DNA from: Nicotiana tabacum
Taxonomy: Eukaryota > Streptophyta > Magnoliopsida > Solanales > Solanaceae
NCBI RefSeq assembly: GCF_000715075.1
Contig: NC_134096.1
Coordinates: forward strand, 41,241,804 to 41,305,803
Direction of reading: 5' to 3'
DNA length: 64,000 bases
Both the position numbers and the translations under genes were made by a program. The first letter of the stretch is position 1. The number at the start of each line of letters is the position of its first letter. Below the pieces are notes generated by a model, which saw only the letters and a list, made by a program, of their open reading frames with translations, made no database searches and had not been told where the DNA came from. This document shows, piece after piece, positions 11,895 to 24,404 of the stretch.

Positions 11895-11905
11895 AGTGGG
11901 GAAAA
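11895..11905 (+). other. Polypurine tract of the LARD-like element
   Basis: AGTGGGGAAAA immediately before an LTR starting TGTAACAATCC; preceded by CTTA as in the tracts at 26673-26688 and 61926-61938. Confidence 0.75.
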
Positions 11906-14080
11906 TGTAACAATCCGGCCGGTCGTTTTGCACTCTAACATGTCGTTCGGTGGTTTGAGACCTTAAATAGCTTCACTTTATGTATTATGACTTGCGCATA
12001 TAGTCGATTTTGATTTTTGAGAAGTTCGGACTAGATTTGGAAGAATAATTCTCAATTCGAAAGCTTTAAGTTGGAAGAGTTAACTGAAGTTTGACTTTTA
12101 AGTAAACGACCTAAAACTTAGGATTTGAAGGTTCCTATAGGTTCATAAGGTGATTTCAAACTTGGGCTTATGTTCGGATCGAGTTTCGGGTGGACCAGGA
12201 ACGTTTCGGCGCTTATTGTGGTAAGTTGGCCTTTTGATGAATTTAGAATTTCCTAAGTTTCATTTGAAGTTGAGTTTGGTCTTGTCGATGTCCGTTTGGG
12301 ATTACGTGCCTTTGAATGGGTTCTTATTGTTATTTGTGACTTGTACGTAAAATTTGGCGTCATTCCAAGATGTTTAAGAGTGATTCGGACACTTAAGTTG
12401 CAAACTAGTTAAGTTTAAGAAAATGAATTGAATACAGTCAAATAGAGAACTTAACGAGCTCGTATTCATGATTTAAAAGTTTTAACAGCTTTTTAGGAGG
12501 ATGTTGGACTTGTCCGCAAGTTTTTGTTAGATTCCGATGAGTTTCGGGTGGGTTTGGATTGTATCGCGCTCTTATTTGATGTTTTAGCATCGTTTCTTTT
12601 GGCATAAAAGGTACCATATTGAAAAAATGACCTTTGATTTGTGATTTTATTGATCCATTAGATCCATATTGTAATTGCAGAACCATAGCAACAAGAATCG
12701 TCGAATTTCGAGGTTGTACGAGAGAGTTATGCCCATTTTCGTGTTGAGAAAGATTGTTGGTTACTAATGCGAGCTTTTGTTCTTCAAGAACATGAGGGAG
12801 GTCACGCGAACGCGAAAAAGGAATTCTCGGTTGCTCTTCGTGAACGCGAAGGTCTTCCACGAAGATGATGAACAAAAATAACATGGGTAGTATTTTACAT
12901 TGGCAAACCGTGCATTTTAGTACTTTGAGCATATATTTAGTTCTAGAGCTCCATTTGAGGTTATGTTTGAGGTGTTGTTCTCATCTAAATGAGGGGGTAA
13001 ATATCTAACCTTTATTTTGATTTTTTCATGGATTGTTTCCCCTTGATTATCATTTTTATCCATATTTGGATTCTAGAAATTGGGGTTTTGAGCCCTAAAG
13101 TTGAGAAATGGTAATTCTTGATTTGAGGGTCAATTCATGGACGAAATTGGATGATTTTCTCAATATAGACTATATAGTTTATGGGTAACATTTTATTTTT
13201 ACATAATTTTTAGAATTCAAGTACGTGGGCCCGAGGTTAACTTTTGTTTACTTTTTGTGTGGCGTTGAGAACTGTTTCTAAATGGTAAATTATGGGTTCT
13301 TGAGTATGTTTTTATTGGTTTGCACGTTCTTTGACTAGTTTCGGATCGTTTGGCTTTTTGTTTGAGGTGTTAGAGAGGCATTGGAGCTGGTTATCGAATT
13401 TCGGAGCGAGGTAAGTCTCATGTCTAACCTTGTGAGGGGAAAAATACCCCGCATGTGTTATAATTGTTATGTACTACATGTTGTGAGAGCTATGCACGTA
13501 TGAGGTGACGAGTGTCCGTGCGTATGCTATAAATCCCGATTAGGTCCGGGTAGACATAGACTCACGCCATGCTTTAATTGTAATATTTGAGTTATTCTTG
13601 CCTGTTTAAATGCTTTAATTTACATTGTTGCATGAGGCTAGACTTGCATAGAGTATCAGATTTGTTATTTTAGTCACTTGGCGAATTACTTCATTAGTAG
13701 TAGAAATTATACTTTTCTTTAACAGATTTCTCCCGCGTTGTACAAAATTGTCTGAAGAGTCTCTTAAACTGCATAACTCACACATATATTCGTGAGTGGG
13801 GCCAATGACCCATCAAGTTTCACTATTTCTATGGGATCGGGCTGAACACCTCAGCAATACTATTATATATTGGCGAGTACGACCTCGGCAGTTGTATGAG
13901 ATGCATTTATGGTTCGTGCCTGTCAACCCTCGGCAATGTACATGATTATGGGATCGGGCTGAACGACCTCAGCGGTACTATTATGGGATTGGGTTGTGCG
14001 CTATGACAGGAAATTGTGCTTTACTTTTATGGAATTGGGTCATTTGCCTAGGCAGAATCGTGCGTGATAGCTGAATTACA
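11906..14080 (+). mobile_element. 3' LTR (truncated) of the LARD-like element
   Basis: It starts TGTAACAATCCGGCCGGTCG, a typical LTR start in Solanaceae chromoviruses. It shares blocks with the LTR at 61939-62614 (AAGCTTTAAGTTGGAA, GTTCCTATAGGTT, TTTCTAAGTTT types). Near its end are tandemly arranged GGGATCGGGCTGAAC blocks (13831 and 13949, about 117 bp apart) with CCTCAGC/CCTCGGC phrases. The LTR stops around 14080, where the sequence character changes to mitochondrial-like; the U5 end seen at 7372-7490 is not present. The 164-codon minus-strand frame at 12438-12932 is antisense to this LTR and has no domain. Confidence 0.65.
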
Positions 14081-16931
14081 TCCTCCCTCTCATGGCCGAA
14101 GGCTCCGCAAGATGTTTGAGAGCTTTTAGATCCTGCCCTAAAATTCCCATTACCCTAGAGTTCTGAAGTGACTCTCGTTCTCACCGCAACCTTCTTAAGC
14201 CGAAAGAATGTCGGGCAAGAATCTCATGGTAGTATGAAGGGGGAGCAAAATCATATCTGGGAGTGGTTATTCGGATCTATCACATATTCTTGGCCCCGTC
14301 CTTTGGCTTCCACTCCAGTTGAACTCTCCTTTTTCCATCTTACCGTGAGAAGGTAGAGAGCAAAACCAACCCAACAAACAACTATTACTATGCCTATATT
14401 AGTAAAGCATGTACTTCTTGCAAGGCTTGTTGAGCTTGTTCACGTGACAGACATTGCAAAAGTAGTCCATTGAATGATCGTTGATCGATGGCATCATAAT
14501 AGTATACTATTGTTTAACCCTGATGGGTTTCACAGTCGACCATTTGATTGCTCTGTTCCTGAATATACACAGGATAGGGATTCGATGAGCCCTATATGTA
14601 AAGGGGTTCTTGAACCCTTCTAAGCAATTAGAAGAGTGCGAGATTGGACCTCCATCAAATAGATAGATCTGGGATTGATTGTGGAACCGAGCATAGAGAA
14701 ATGGGGGAGGGCAGGAAGATAGTCTAGGCAGTGTAGTCACTCTGGAGCAGGTTCTTCGAATGGATCAATGCATGTATGAACCCTAAAAAATCCCGAAGGT
14801 CTAGTCTAGAAAAACCCGAATTTTGTTGGGTTAGCTTTTTGGTAGGAAAGGAGGTCACAGGAAGAAATGCCCTACCAATGAATAGATTAGTCTACTAGCA
14901 TCAACAATCTCTTTCTTCATATACGAGACCGTCTGCTTTTCTATCCTAATCTATAGATATGTAAGAAAAAAGAAAGATAGATATTTCCATGGTAGGAATA
15001 GGGCAGTTGCACTAAGGAAGAGAGTTAGGGATTTGATAAAGGTGATAGGACAAGGTTCCAAACCTGCCTTAAATTCTAAAAATTCTCCTCTAGAATCCGA
15101 GCTAGGTAAATAAGGCTGTGGGAAATGTTTTCCCTCCGGCCTTTAAGTGATAGGGGAGTCACTCTTGTGTTCTCTCTCTTGGGTACGTCAGTCTCGCTCT
15201 CTCTTATTGTTAAGTATATTTGTTATGGTATTAATGTCGTGCCGTTCTAGTAGTGTTTGTTAATTTGTAGTTTTCGGGGGGGGGGGGGGGGAGGATGCGG
15301 GGCCCAAACGAGAGCAGAGGCAGCAGGGCAGGTATTCTCAAAAAAGAAAGAAACGAAAATAGGCAGGGAGGTAAGAGCGAGTAAGACTAGGTTATAGCAA
15401 GACAACAGAGGTTAGATAGCTCTTACCAGAGGAAGAAGGTTCAGGTCACCCGTCCCCTTGACCCAGACACGAACTAATCCTTCTCTCTCTAGAATGTATG
15501 TCCGATTTTCGTCGAATATTTTTTATCACCTTCAAAACCAAATCAGAATTCCATCGTGACATGATAAATAGGGATGCCCACCTGTAGAGCGTAGTCCTCC
15601 CTGCAGCCTTGAAGTAGACTATTTCTCGAGTCTGATCTTATCCCCGAAGATGTTTTGCAAAAGGAGTAGGTAGCAAGAAAGATGACTAAAAGCTGATGAT
15701 CTTTGCCTCTTACTAGTAAAGGGAAAAGCGCTATATATCTTATTAGTCAAGCCTAAAGCCCTTTTACTAATGTAATAGAAGGTAAGACCGGCTTTCGCGC
15801 AGCAGCTGTGCCCTTGCTTCTTGCCCATAGAGAGTTAGGATATTTTGTGAGCTTTTTCGCCTAGTGAAAACCTCTGCTTTTTCGCCGTAATCCCGTGCTT
15901 TACATTGCATTCAATGGATTCCACCATGAACTGGGAGCGGGGGAAGACATGCAACTTCCATTTTTGGTGTATGCAGTCACGTGCTGAGAAAAGAGGTATA
16001 TATCACAATCCATTCACAAGCGCAAGGTGAGGCATCCGCCTGAACGGGGAGAATATTTCCATAAAACAAAGATAGGCGTGTCGGGAAAAAATATGAATTT
16101 ACCCCTATTTTGTAGTCTTGGGAGTTGCTAACTAATGACCTAAAAAATGCGTGACATTTGGGAAGCATGAGCAACCCTTCACACACGAGATAGCAATGAC
16201 AGGAGATTGACCGGTCGGGGTCGAGTGATCTCAGGGGTTTAGGGATGCTTCTCCTGCTGCAACTACCTCTCTATTTTCAAAAGTATATAGAAATGGTAGG
16301 CACTGGGAGTGAGTGAACTATCTGAGGAGAAAGGGGCAGCCTCTCTATAGAAGGGAAGGGAAAGGGTTATCCGCTCATAATGATTGTAGAGTCTCTCGGG
16401 AATCGAGGTCTGATATTAGTCATATCAAGTCCTCCCTCTCTTACTCAGAATAGCTAGCGAGAGGAATACTACTGATTATCTATGAAGGAAGGCTTTTAAG
16501 AATGAAAAAATCTTATCTTAAGGATAGAGAGCCCCCCACCTGCCTTTTCAGATACGAGTGAGTGAGCGCTTTTGCTGCTATAATCACTCTCGTCAAATCG
16601 GCCTATCGCTCTCGTCTATGAAAAGGTTCTTCTGTAATCACTCTCAATAAGACATCCATTCCCCTTTCAAATGAAATAGAACTAGACTTTTCTATTCAAC
16701 ATTAAAATCCGCCATTCAATCGTAGTGCGGTGTTCTTAAAAAGCTCAATCCTCTAAGGCTGAAATGAATAGATCGGGAATTCGACCTGGGATCTGCCCGT
16801 TCCTATCCTTGCCTACTAAACAGTTGCACCCCGGATATGTATGTTGGGAGAACCCCATGATCATTCCGTGTGGAAGGGAAGGAAGAAAGAAGGCAAACAC
16901 GAATACTAAAAAGCAGTTTATGGGGATCCCT
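14080..16931. other. Mitochondrial-like DNA (candidate NUMT), part 1
   Basis: Base composition changes abruptly to more balanced GC, with many GAAAG/CTTTC and TCTCT phrases. There is no LTR or transposon motif, and no long frame. This is the texture of angiosperm mitochondrial intergenic DNA. No known mitochondrial gene could be named with confidence; the frames of 60-77 codons here are unconvincing. The block ends exactly at the Ogre 5' LTR, and similar sequence resumes after the Ogre 3' LTR at 45039, so the two were probably one piece. A search against a Solanaceae mitochondrial genome would decide. Confidence 0.5.
15276..15291. repeat. G16 homopolymer
   Basis: Sixteen consecutive G residues, read directly. 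Runs of this length are unstable and prone to sequencing error, so the exact count should be treated with caution. Confidence 0.9.
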
Positions 16932-19900
16932 TGTTGACGACCAATTTTAACCCTCTCTTTTAAAATTAATTTATTTATACTTAATAATTTTCAATAAATG
17001 TTTTTAAAGTATTTTCCAAGAAATGAATACCTATTTCTACAATTTAATGCAGTATTAGTTTCAAAATTAATCATTTGGTATTAGTATTATGTAATCACAA
17101 ATTATATTTGCTATTTTAAGATTATTAAAATAATTTCTATATGTAAGTTCTATAATTAACTCAATAAAATACTTCTTAAAAAAGCTAATTCGTTTACCAT
17201 TTCAATAATTCAAAATTAATGTCCTAGTGAAGTATTTTTTTACAAAAAATCAATTAATTACAATAATTAATAGTATTTAACAATTATAATTCTTATTACT
17301 TTTTATTGAAATTATTAAGTTTATTTAACTTAATTTCAAAAGGGATTAAATATCAAAAGGCCACAATTATAATTCTTGAATCAATTATAAAATGGCTACC
17401 TTTTAAATGATTTTAGCCCAAATACAAGGCCCAATCCGAAATAACCCAGTCCAAACACCCATCTCCTTCTCCACTTTGGCAATCCACGCCTCTCCCTAAA
17501 CCAATCACAACTCGCCACATCACCTGTGTCAGTCACTCACAAAAGAAATACAAAATCATCTAGGCCGTCCATTCCATAAATCAACGGCCCACAATTTTAA
17601 CCCCATTCTTTTTATTTTTAATACACCTACAAGATCTAATCCTCACCATCCAAAATAGAGCAATCCAACGGCCACAAAATATTCTGCAAAAATCCCTTTA
17701 AACGCCAAAATACCAGGATCGTTGATCTAAAAGATAAACGGCCCAGATCCTTCCTTACTTCTTTAATCCAGAGACCAAACGCTCTAACCCTAGCAACCCT
17801 AATTCATTTGCATCATCAAAACCGCCTCCCCTTTCCATTTTCTCTCTTTTGTCTCTCATCTCTCTGACCTTCATCATTCACAAGACCTTGAATAAATTTG
17901 TGCAAAGTCAACAAAATCAAACCACAAACACTCGATTTGCCTCTCTATATCCACGAATCCTGCTGTTATCTTTCCATTTTCTTCACCAAATTCAAACGCC
18001 CTAATTCTGAAACCTTAGACTCAAAGATGAAAGCTCAAATCGCATGAGCACTGTTATGATCTTTCAAATCGAAGCCTGAAATCACCTCTTGTCCCATGAA
18101 CCCCATGAATCCTACTGCAAATTCCTTTTTCAATTACAAAATTCAAAACCCTTCAAGTCTGAAAGCCCTAGATTTGGAAGGTGTAACTTCAAATTGCATG
18201 AATCCTCTCGTGCCCCGTCAAATCGGAGCATGCATGAAGCCTTCTTTAGAAAATCATCATGGAATCCTATACTAGAGGCCAAACGCAGTTTAAGACTGTT
18301 AGACTATTGCTTCTATGACGTTTCATTTTTTAGTTTTCTTGTTGCTTTTGATGACATGATCTTATTTGAACTAAACCTCTCTTTTCTTCTGTCTGTAATC
18401 CTGTTGTACACACATGTTAAGGATAATTCATCTTTCCTCATAATGTGATTAGGGTTCTGTCATTTCCTCTCTGTTATAAAGGTTGGTAATTGGATAAACT
18501 GAGCTTAACTATTTTCTTGATTAGGCAATACCCTCAACAACTTGCTTATTTGATATCTCCTATCTCTTATCTTTAGGGTTGTCATCCATCTTTATCTTTT
18601 AAAGAACCTAGCCACTCTGCCCTAGTTAAGTAATAACTTGTAAAAAGGAAGCATGGTCATCTTTGTATCCATGTGCTAACTTAGAATTAAGGTTTAGTTA
18701 ATAATTGTCCTGATGCAATGCCTATCCCTTGTTTGTAACTTTTCTTGATCCAACTATCAAAACATGTAAGGATTCCTCTATCTGCATAAGGTTATTACTG
18801 ACCTGAGATGTTCAAGTAGCCGATTAACTACTGCATGTTCTTACTTAATTTATGGTTATACATTCTGTCAAGAATTATCCTAGTCTTTGTTCTCTTGATA
18901 ATTTTAAAACCAAGTCTAATCTCTAAAGTCTCATAAGGGTCTTTGCTGATGCTATCTAAGCTTGATGATTTGCATGAAGTTAATGCCATTAGGAGTATGA
19001 TGCTTAAGGATTCCCTGTTGTACTCTATAAGTTATAGAACCTACTGAGAAAGATTGATCATGTCATGAATACCTGTGAAATCTCTACACATGACGAATTA
19101 TTGTTATATAGCTTTACCTTTTCTTGGAGAATTGCCTTACTATAGACTTAGCCTTTTGTAACACGTTTATGATGTTTCTGATGTTCTCCTGTATGCGTTT
19201 TAGAATTAGATCTTTAGAATCCATATGAATACATGTTTGTTTGGTAATTCAGTATAGATTGTATGTTCTTATGTTAGGAAAATATATTTTGTTGTAAGTA
19301 ATAACTTGGAATTTATTTTGCATTGGAAGGGCCTCGTTGGTATTCAAACCTGTAAAGAAAACATGTTGTTAGTATTTAAGGGTATTTGGGAGTGGGGTTC
19401 GACTCTAAGTTCGGCTGCCCTCCCGGACACAAGCATTGCCGCCTTGAGTCCCTTGGGAACTTTGAAGCGTCGAGGGATCAAAGGGGGCATCGACTTTGAG
19501 TTGGGCTTCCTTCTTAGACCATATGTCATTGACACATTTAGTTCTTTAGGGGTTTAATGTTCAATGGAATCGAAAGGTTTCCAATGTGGATTATTTGCTA
19601 AGTAAATCCACCATATTAATATAATTTCCCACAATGTTGATTATTTTCTTGTTTCAATTATTTTTCTATATGTTTGTCATGTGTATTTGAATATGCTTAG
19701 AATATGGAGTATATTTCTAATAACTTTCTTTTATTTCTTTTGGACATATACACATTTGGGCATGCTGAATTCCTAAGGAACTCAGGCCCAAACCAGCCTC
19801 ACTACATCTTAGAAAAGTCTAGTCTTGCCATAGCCGCACCTCTCAAATTGCTGGGCCTACCTTATTGAGGCCCAATCTTCAGAGTCCAGTCTTCTCCCTT

Positions 19901-20834
19901 ACTCCTTTAATTACTTCCCATTATTACCATAGCTTTGTTTATTGCCTTAATTATTTTCGCTTATTGCCTTCGCTGTCTTATCGCATTTTTACTATCATTT
20001 ATTAACGCTCATATATCAGATTATGTGTTTTTCTTTTATGCTCTATTATTACATAAAACATAGGCAAACCTTAACTAATATAGGACCTAAAAGGAAATAG
20101 CTAGTAATTGATCTCCGCCTCCTGTTAATTCCAACCTATTCATCTTATACACTCACTCCTCTTTAAGGTTTTGAAGCTCAGGTCTTTAATCCGAACGACA
20201 ACCTGTTTTCAAGTAAAATTAGGAAAGAGTCATTGATTTTCACTAACAAGGAACGAAGTCAAATTTTTCAAAAAAAGGCAGTAACGGACTGTCTCAAATG
20301 AATTTCCAAAGAATCGCTTCTTCAGATTGTTTGAAAATCAAGGTACATTTAAAAATCATCTTTCTTACAAACAAAGATGACTGTAGCATCTATCTTCAAA
20401 GATAATTAATTTTCTTAACTTAATAACTTAAGCTTTAAAATATAAATCACTTTCAAAACTCTCATAGCCTCCAATAACTCTTTTATAACCCCATACACTT
20501 CTTAAGTCTTACACATACATTTCCTTTAGTGTATAGAGAGCCCTGCCTTAGTAATAATCAAAGCATAGTGTAAATAACCGAGTCCTTAAAATTAGTGTAG
20601 ATCCTATGGAGCTACCTCAAGTAGATTTTAAGGGGTGCCTAACACCTTCCCCTTAGAAGAACAAAATCCCTTACCCATAATCTCACCGGTTTATAGACCT
20701 GTAATCAACATAACTTAGTAATTAAATAGGTACCCTGGTATACCTTTAAATATTAGGTGGCGACTCTCTTTCATCAACAACAGAGAAACCATAAGTTGAA
20801 TCATATCTTGACTAGTGCAAAATAAGGTGCAACA
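16932..20834 (+). mobile_element. Ogre 5' LTR
   Basis: 3903 bp, aligned by eye to the 3' LTR along nearly all its length. Two large differences stand out. About 890 bp of the 3' copy (41592 to about 42481), including its TATA box, is missing here at 18288-18291, with a 2-bp GT microhomology at the junction. Conversely, 115 bp bounded by GCCTC repeats (17824-17828, 17939-17943) is present here but absent at 41243. This LTR would need the missing part to start transcription. Frames inside it (for example 18089-18448) are shadows. Confidence 0.85.
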
Positions 20835-20837
20835 GCA

Positions 20838-20853
20838 TGGCGACTCTGCTGGG
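20838..20853 (+). other. Primer binding site, tRNA-Arg type
   Basis: TGGCGACTCTGCTGGG three bases after the LTR end. Ogre elements use a tRNA-Arg primer with this sequence, and this site separates the element from the tRNA-Met-primed gypsy elements in the same window. Confidence 0.85.
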
Positions 20854-21469
20854 ATATCTCACTTAGGCTTTGACCTTAGCAGACTTGGACTAATTTGGCT
20901 TCTAGATTTATTTGTACTTTGCTTTGATTATAATCGAAATTGCAATTACATGCTTACATGCTTTATTTGCTCTTTATCATTACTTGCTCTTTATGATCAC
21001 CATGCTTATTGTTGCTACACCCTTGTTTGTTACTACTTTATATACACTGTCATCACATCTCTTTCAATCGAGTCTTGGACGTACACTATCACACACAATG
21101 ACACGCGAGAGTTATCTTTTACACCTATCTGAACCTTCTTTTCCAAAATCTCTAGTTTTAGAGAATGACTTTGTCAAGTCAACTGACATCACTTCTTACA
21201 ACTTTCAGTCCAATTCAAAAGTAGGAAACACTCTACACTAGTAAAATAGCTCATACTGCATAAACCTTAGGTGAGTCGGTCCTTGGTACCGACACGCAAT
21301 TAGGAAACCACCTTGAAGTCAATGGGTCATGCACCCAACGACATAATTTATGTGGAAAGACAAACAAACATGACAAGACACTTAAGGATCCTAAGCAAAC
21401 ACTTACCCAAATATTTTTCTCTTACCCACCTCAGAAAATAGAAATCAACCAAAACATCCCTAAAATTAG
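20854..21469 (+). mobile_element. Ogre 5' leader
   Basis: About 600 bp between the primer site and ORF1. T/C-rich, with two overlapping frames (20815-21132, 20912-21241) that show no domain and are taken as chance. Long leaders are normal for Ogre. Confidence 0.55.
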
Positions 21470-21798
21470 CATGGTAATGGGAGCACCACATAAGCTGAAA
21501 CAGTGGTGGAAGAATTTCATCAGGAACACCGAGACGAGGTTCAAATGCACCTAGGGGCATTAACTGCATTGATGAACAACCGAGCGGACAAAGTGATCAC
21601 TAGCCTGTTGATAGAGTTTTGGGATTTGGCTAAGGTAGTGTTCAAATTTTCTGACTGTGAGCTGGTACCGACATTGGAAGAAGTCACAAGTTTCATAGAG
21701 TTGTCGTTCAATGGAAGAAAGCCAGTATTGCCAGTTACTATGCCCGGTTATTGATTCTTGGATGCTCTAGGTCTTACCAATAACAGAAGTCTCACAAG
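21470..21798 (+). pseudogene. Ogre ORF1, segment 1 (plant mobile domain protein)
   Basis: An ATG at 21470 opens MVMGAPHKLKQWWKNF and then shifts frame near 21505. The continuation reads HLGALTALMNNRADKVITSL, FWDLAKVVFKFSDCELVPTL and EEVTSFIELSF. The pattern 'FWDxxxxVFxFxDxELxPTLEE' marks the N-terminal part of the plant mobile (aminotransferase-like) domain found in Ogre ORF1. ORF1 is unique to Ogre-type elements and its function is unknown. One in-frame stop follows MPGY. The frame is then cut at 21799 by a solo LTR and resumes at 23542. Confidence 0.72.
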
Positions 21799-22511
21799 TG
21801 TCATGCCCCAAACCTAGGGAGGAGTGGTTGGCAGCCCGTGCCGCACTGGCCCGAGTGAACCACTCTATAACTCATGATCATTCGACCAAAACTAGAGCAT
21901 ACGTAGGTCGAGTTAGCTGAACTCATTCCTTTTGTAACTATCACGGGCCAACATGGCCTTAACTCATAATGTATATCTATAAGTGGGCAACACTGTATCA
22001 CTGAACCATTTTTCTTAAAACATGAATATATATAGGCCATCAAGGCCTATGACATATTGTACAAAATGAACCTCTGTCTACAAAGCCTCTAAAAGTATTA
22101 TACATCAAACAAGATAGTGTACCGGCCTACCCATAAGTCTTTAGCAAAACTCTTACACGATGACTCATAGACTCGGATGCACTCCAAATGAGGTGGAGTC
22201 TTACCGATCCTTCGCTGAATGCCAATCTCGTCTACATAAGGGCTCGTCAAACTGATTATCTATACCTGCAGGCATGAATGCAGCATCCCCAATAAAAGGA
22301 CGTCAGTACGAATAATGTACTGAGTATGTAAGGCAAAACTGAAACATAACAATAAGTCAACATTAATTAAAGACATATAAGAATCAACCTGAATCTCTGA
22401 AGTGCTATCGTATATGCATACTTATTATACTTACATATATACAATGCTTATGTTTGAGACTATTTCTATTATCCATATCGTATGATGCATGACTGCCCAA
22501 CTGATCACTGG

Positions 22512-22609
22512 TAACTGCCCGACCGACCGTAGCTCGGTGGTAAATGTATAACTGCCCAATCGGCCGTAGCTCGGTGGTAAATGCATGACTGCCTGACCGG
22601 CCGTAGCTC
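22512..22609. repeat. 37-bp tandem repeat in solo LTR
   Basis: Three units, starting at 22512, 22549 and 22586, share ACTGCCxxAxCGxCCGTAGCTCGGTGG with few changes; the third is partial. Confidence 0.8.
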
Positions 22610-22988
22610 AAATCCCTCCAAGACCGTTTCTAATCTCCAGCAACACGCATTTTCTTTGCTAAATGTATACATATATGTACATAAAACCAGTTTGTGCTGT
22701 CTCGATATGTCTTTTAGACTCTTGTTTTACTCCATCAGTAAAAATGAATCGTATTAATATACTTAATTTTACAAGAGCAAGATAAGGATTTTGAAATATG
22801 ATCCAATTATTTATTTGTTTTTACATGGAGCAGATCATGTGCCTGCACATATGCATATATTTGTGTTGGTAAAATTCATCCAAAAATATGAATATGTGGA
22901 AAGTGGGGTCCACCTCACTTGCCACCATATTGAAAGATTGTTACATGTGGCATAAATGTCACATATTAGTCACACGTCATTTTTGGAA

Positions 22989-23001
22989 GGGGGGGGGGGG
23001 G
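22989..23001. repeat. G13 homopolymer
   Basis: Thirteen consecutive G residues inside the solo LTR. Confidence 0.85.
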
Positions 23002-23152
23002 CTAGGGGTGCCACATTATGTCTTTAGCTAATGTTTTAATTAATCTCCCACTAAACTCATTAATTACCTCAATTATCCACATTATGTCATACTATCATAG
23101 ACATATGGTACCATATATAATAAATACATACACTATTATTTTTATTAAAACA

Positions 23153-23154
<2 letters not shown>

Positions 23155-23204
<50 letters not shown>
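23155..23204. repeat. (TA)25 microsatellite
   Basis: An uninterrupted TA run of 50 bp inside the solo LTR. The related LTR reads only a few TA-like bases at the matching place (about 60480-60502), so the tract probably expanded after insertion. The 66-codon frame at 23018-23218 ending in a Y/I repeat is its translation and not a gene. Confidence 0.95.
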
Positions 23205-23207
<3 letters not shown>

Positions 23208-23541
23208 TCAACTTCTAATTTTACTAATCTCATATAAAGAGTAAAAATTTTCGTATGCTTTATTCTTAAAATGATAACCTCCTTTTCTTGTGAAAAAAAT
23301 AATTTCCATCTTTACAATAAAGAAAATCTCATAAACATTCTCATATTAGGTGAATAATTTATCATGTCCGAAAATAATAATAATAATGGTAACTATCCAA
23401 AATTATACTTATAAAACTTTTACTAAAATACTTCACTTAAAAGAAAATACCACACTAACATAATATCTAATGGTATCAAGGTTGTAAACTTACGGGGTCT
23501 TATGGTCACAAATCCTCTGTAGAAAAGTACGAGATGTAACA

Positions 23542-24404
23542 AGAAGTATCGAGGACGGATGGGTAAGCCTTGACCAGATGTTCAATAGGTTTGGGCACCG
23601 TGAAAGCTACGAATGGTATTCAAGGGAGTTTGAATGTGACCAGGCGACATGGGAGAGTCTTAGGCCTATCACTTTCACAATGGCACTGTTGGGATTATTA
23701 GTCTTTCGGTAGCGAAGGGGCCGTATCAACATCAACCTGTTACCAGTGGTCCTGGCAACCTTTCGCGACAATCTTCAAGCTACGCTGGTGCCAATGGTGT
23801 TAGCTGAGATGCTGAGAGCTTTGTTTGCATGTGCACGAGGATACGATTTCTTTATGGGTTGTAACTTGCTGCTTCAGATATAGGCTACTAAACACTTCTT
23901 CCAGCGAGAGGCCACCATCGACTACTCTGTGGGTGTCAGCAATATGATCCACAACTACAACGAAAGAATGAGGCACTAAATCTCCCCAAATGGGCAAGAA
24001 GAATGGAGGGAAACACTGACTAATATAATAGGGGAATGGATCAACTGGAAACTCTCTTGGTTAGGTGGAAGGGCAATCTTGAGGACTGCTCAAAAGTACT
24101 TCATCGAGTTGATCGGACTGGAAGGCATTCAACCATACTCACCCCTGTGGGTCCTCAGACAATTCGGGATGATCCAAGACGTTCCTCTATGGACAAGAAC
24201 GAGACTGTATGAGGATGAGTACAACGTCTAGATCCCAATTCCAAGGATAAGAAGACTGCAAGAAGAGTGGAATGACCTAGCGACAATGTCTATGGGTCAA
24301 AACTCATGGTGTACTCCCTAGTATTATGTCTGGACTAACAGAGAAGAGGAACTAGCCCGCCCAAGTAGAGAGGGTATAGCCTGGTTAAAGGATGCAGTGG
24401 TTGC
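23542..24404 (+). pseudogene. Ogre ORF1, segment 2 (core of plant mobile domain)
   Basis: One continuous frame of about 287 codons, broken only by five stops (after FR, LLLQI, RMRH, EYNV and WCTP) and no obvious frameshift. Recognisable stretches are DGWVSLDQMFNRFGHRESYE, RPITFTMALLGLLVF, GYDFFMGCNLLLQ, WINWKLSWLGGRAILR and VLRQFGMIQDVPLWTRTRLY. These match the conserved middle of Ogre ORF1: the 'GCNLLLQ' motif, the 'W....WL' block and the 'RQFG..Q.VP' block. Stops are TAG or TAA where W or Q is expected, as from C-to-T decay. It ends at the gypsy element inserted at 24405 and continues at 33284. Confidence 0.78.

Larger units (their letters stand above)
21799..23541 (-). mobile_element. Solo LTR inside Ogre ORF1
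   Basis: 1743 bp, starting TGTCATGCCCC and ending GATGTAACA on the plus strand. Its transcriptional orientation is minus. Flanks are ACAAG (21794-21798) and AGAAG (23542-23546), a 5-bp duplication with one mismatch. The last 75 bp is almost identical to the end of the solo LTR at 58509-60844, so both belong to one family. It contains no genes. The ORF1 reading frame on either side belongs to one gene, which confirms insertion and later LTR-LTR recombination that left a single LTR. Confidence 0.82.

Noticed and set aside
12438..12932. 164-codon minus-strand frame
   Set aside because: It is antisense to the LTR starting at 11906, has no domain, and LTRs of this type often carry long chance frames on the opposite strand.
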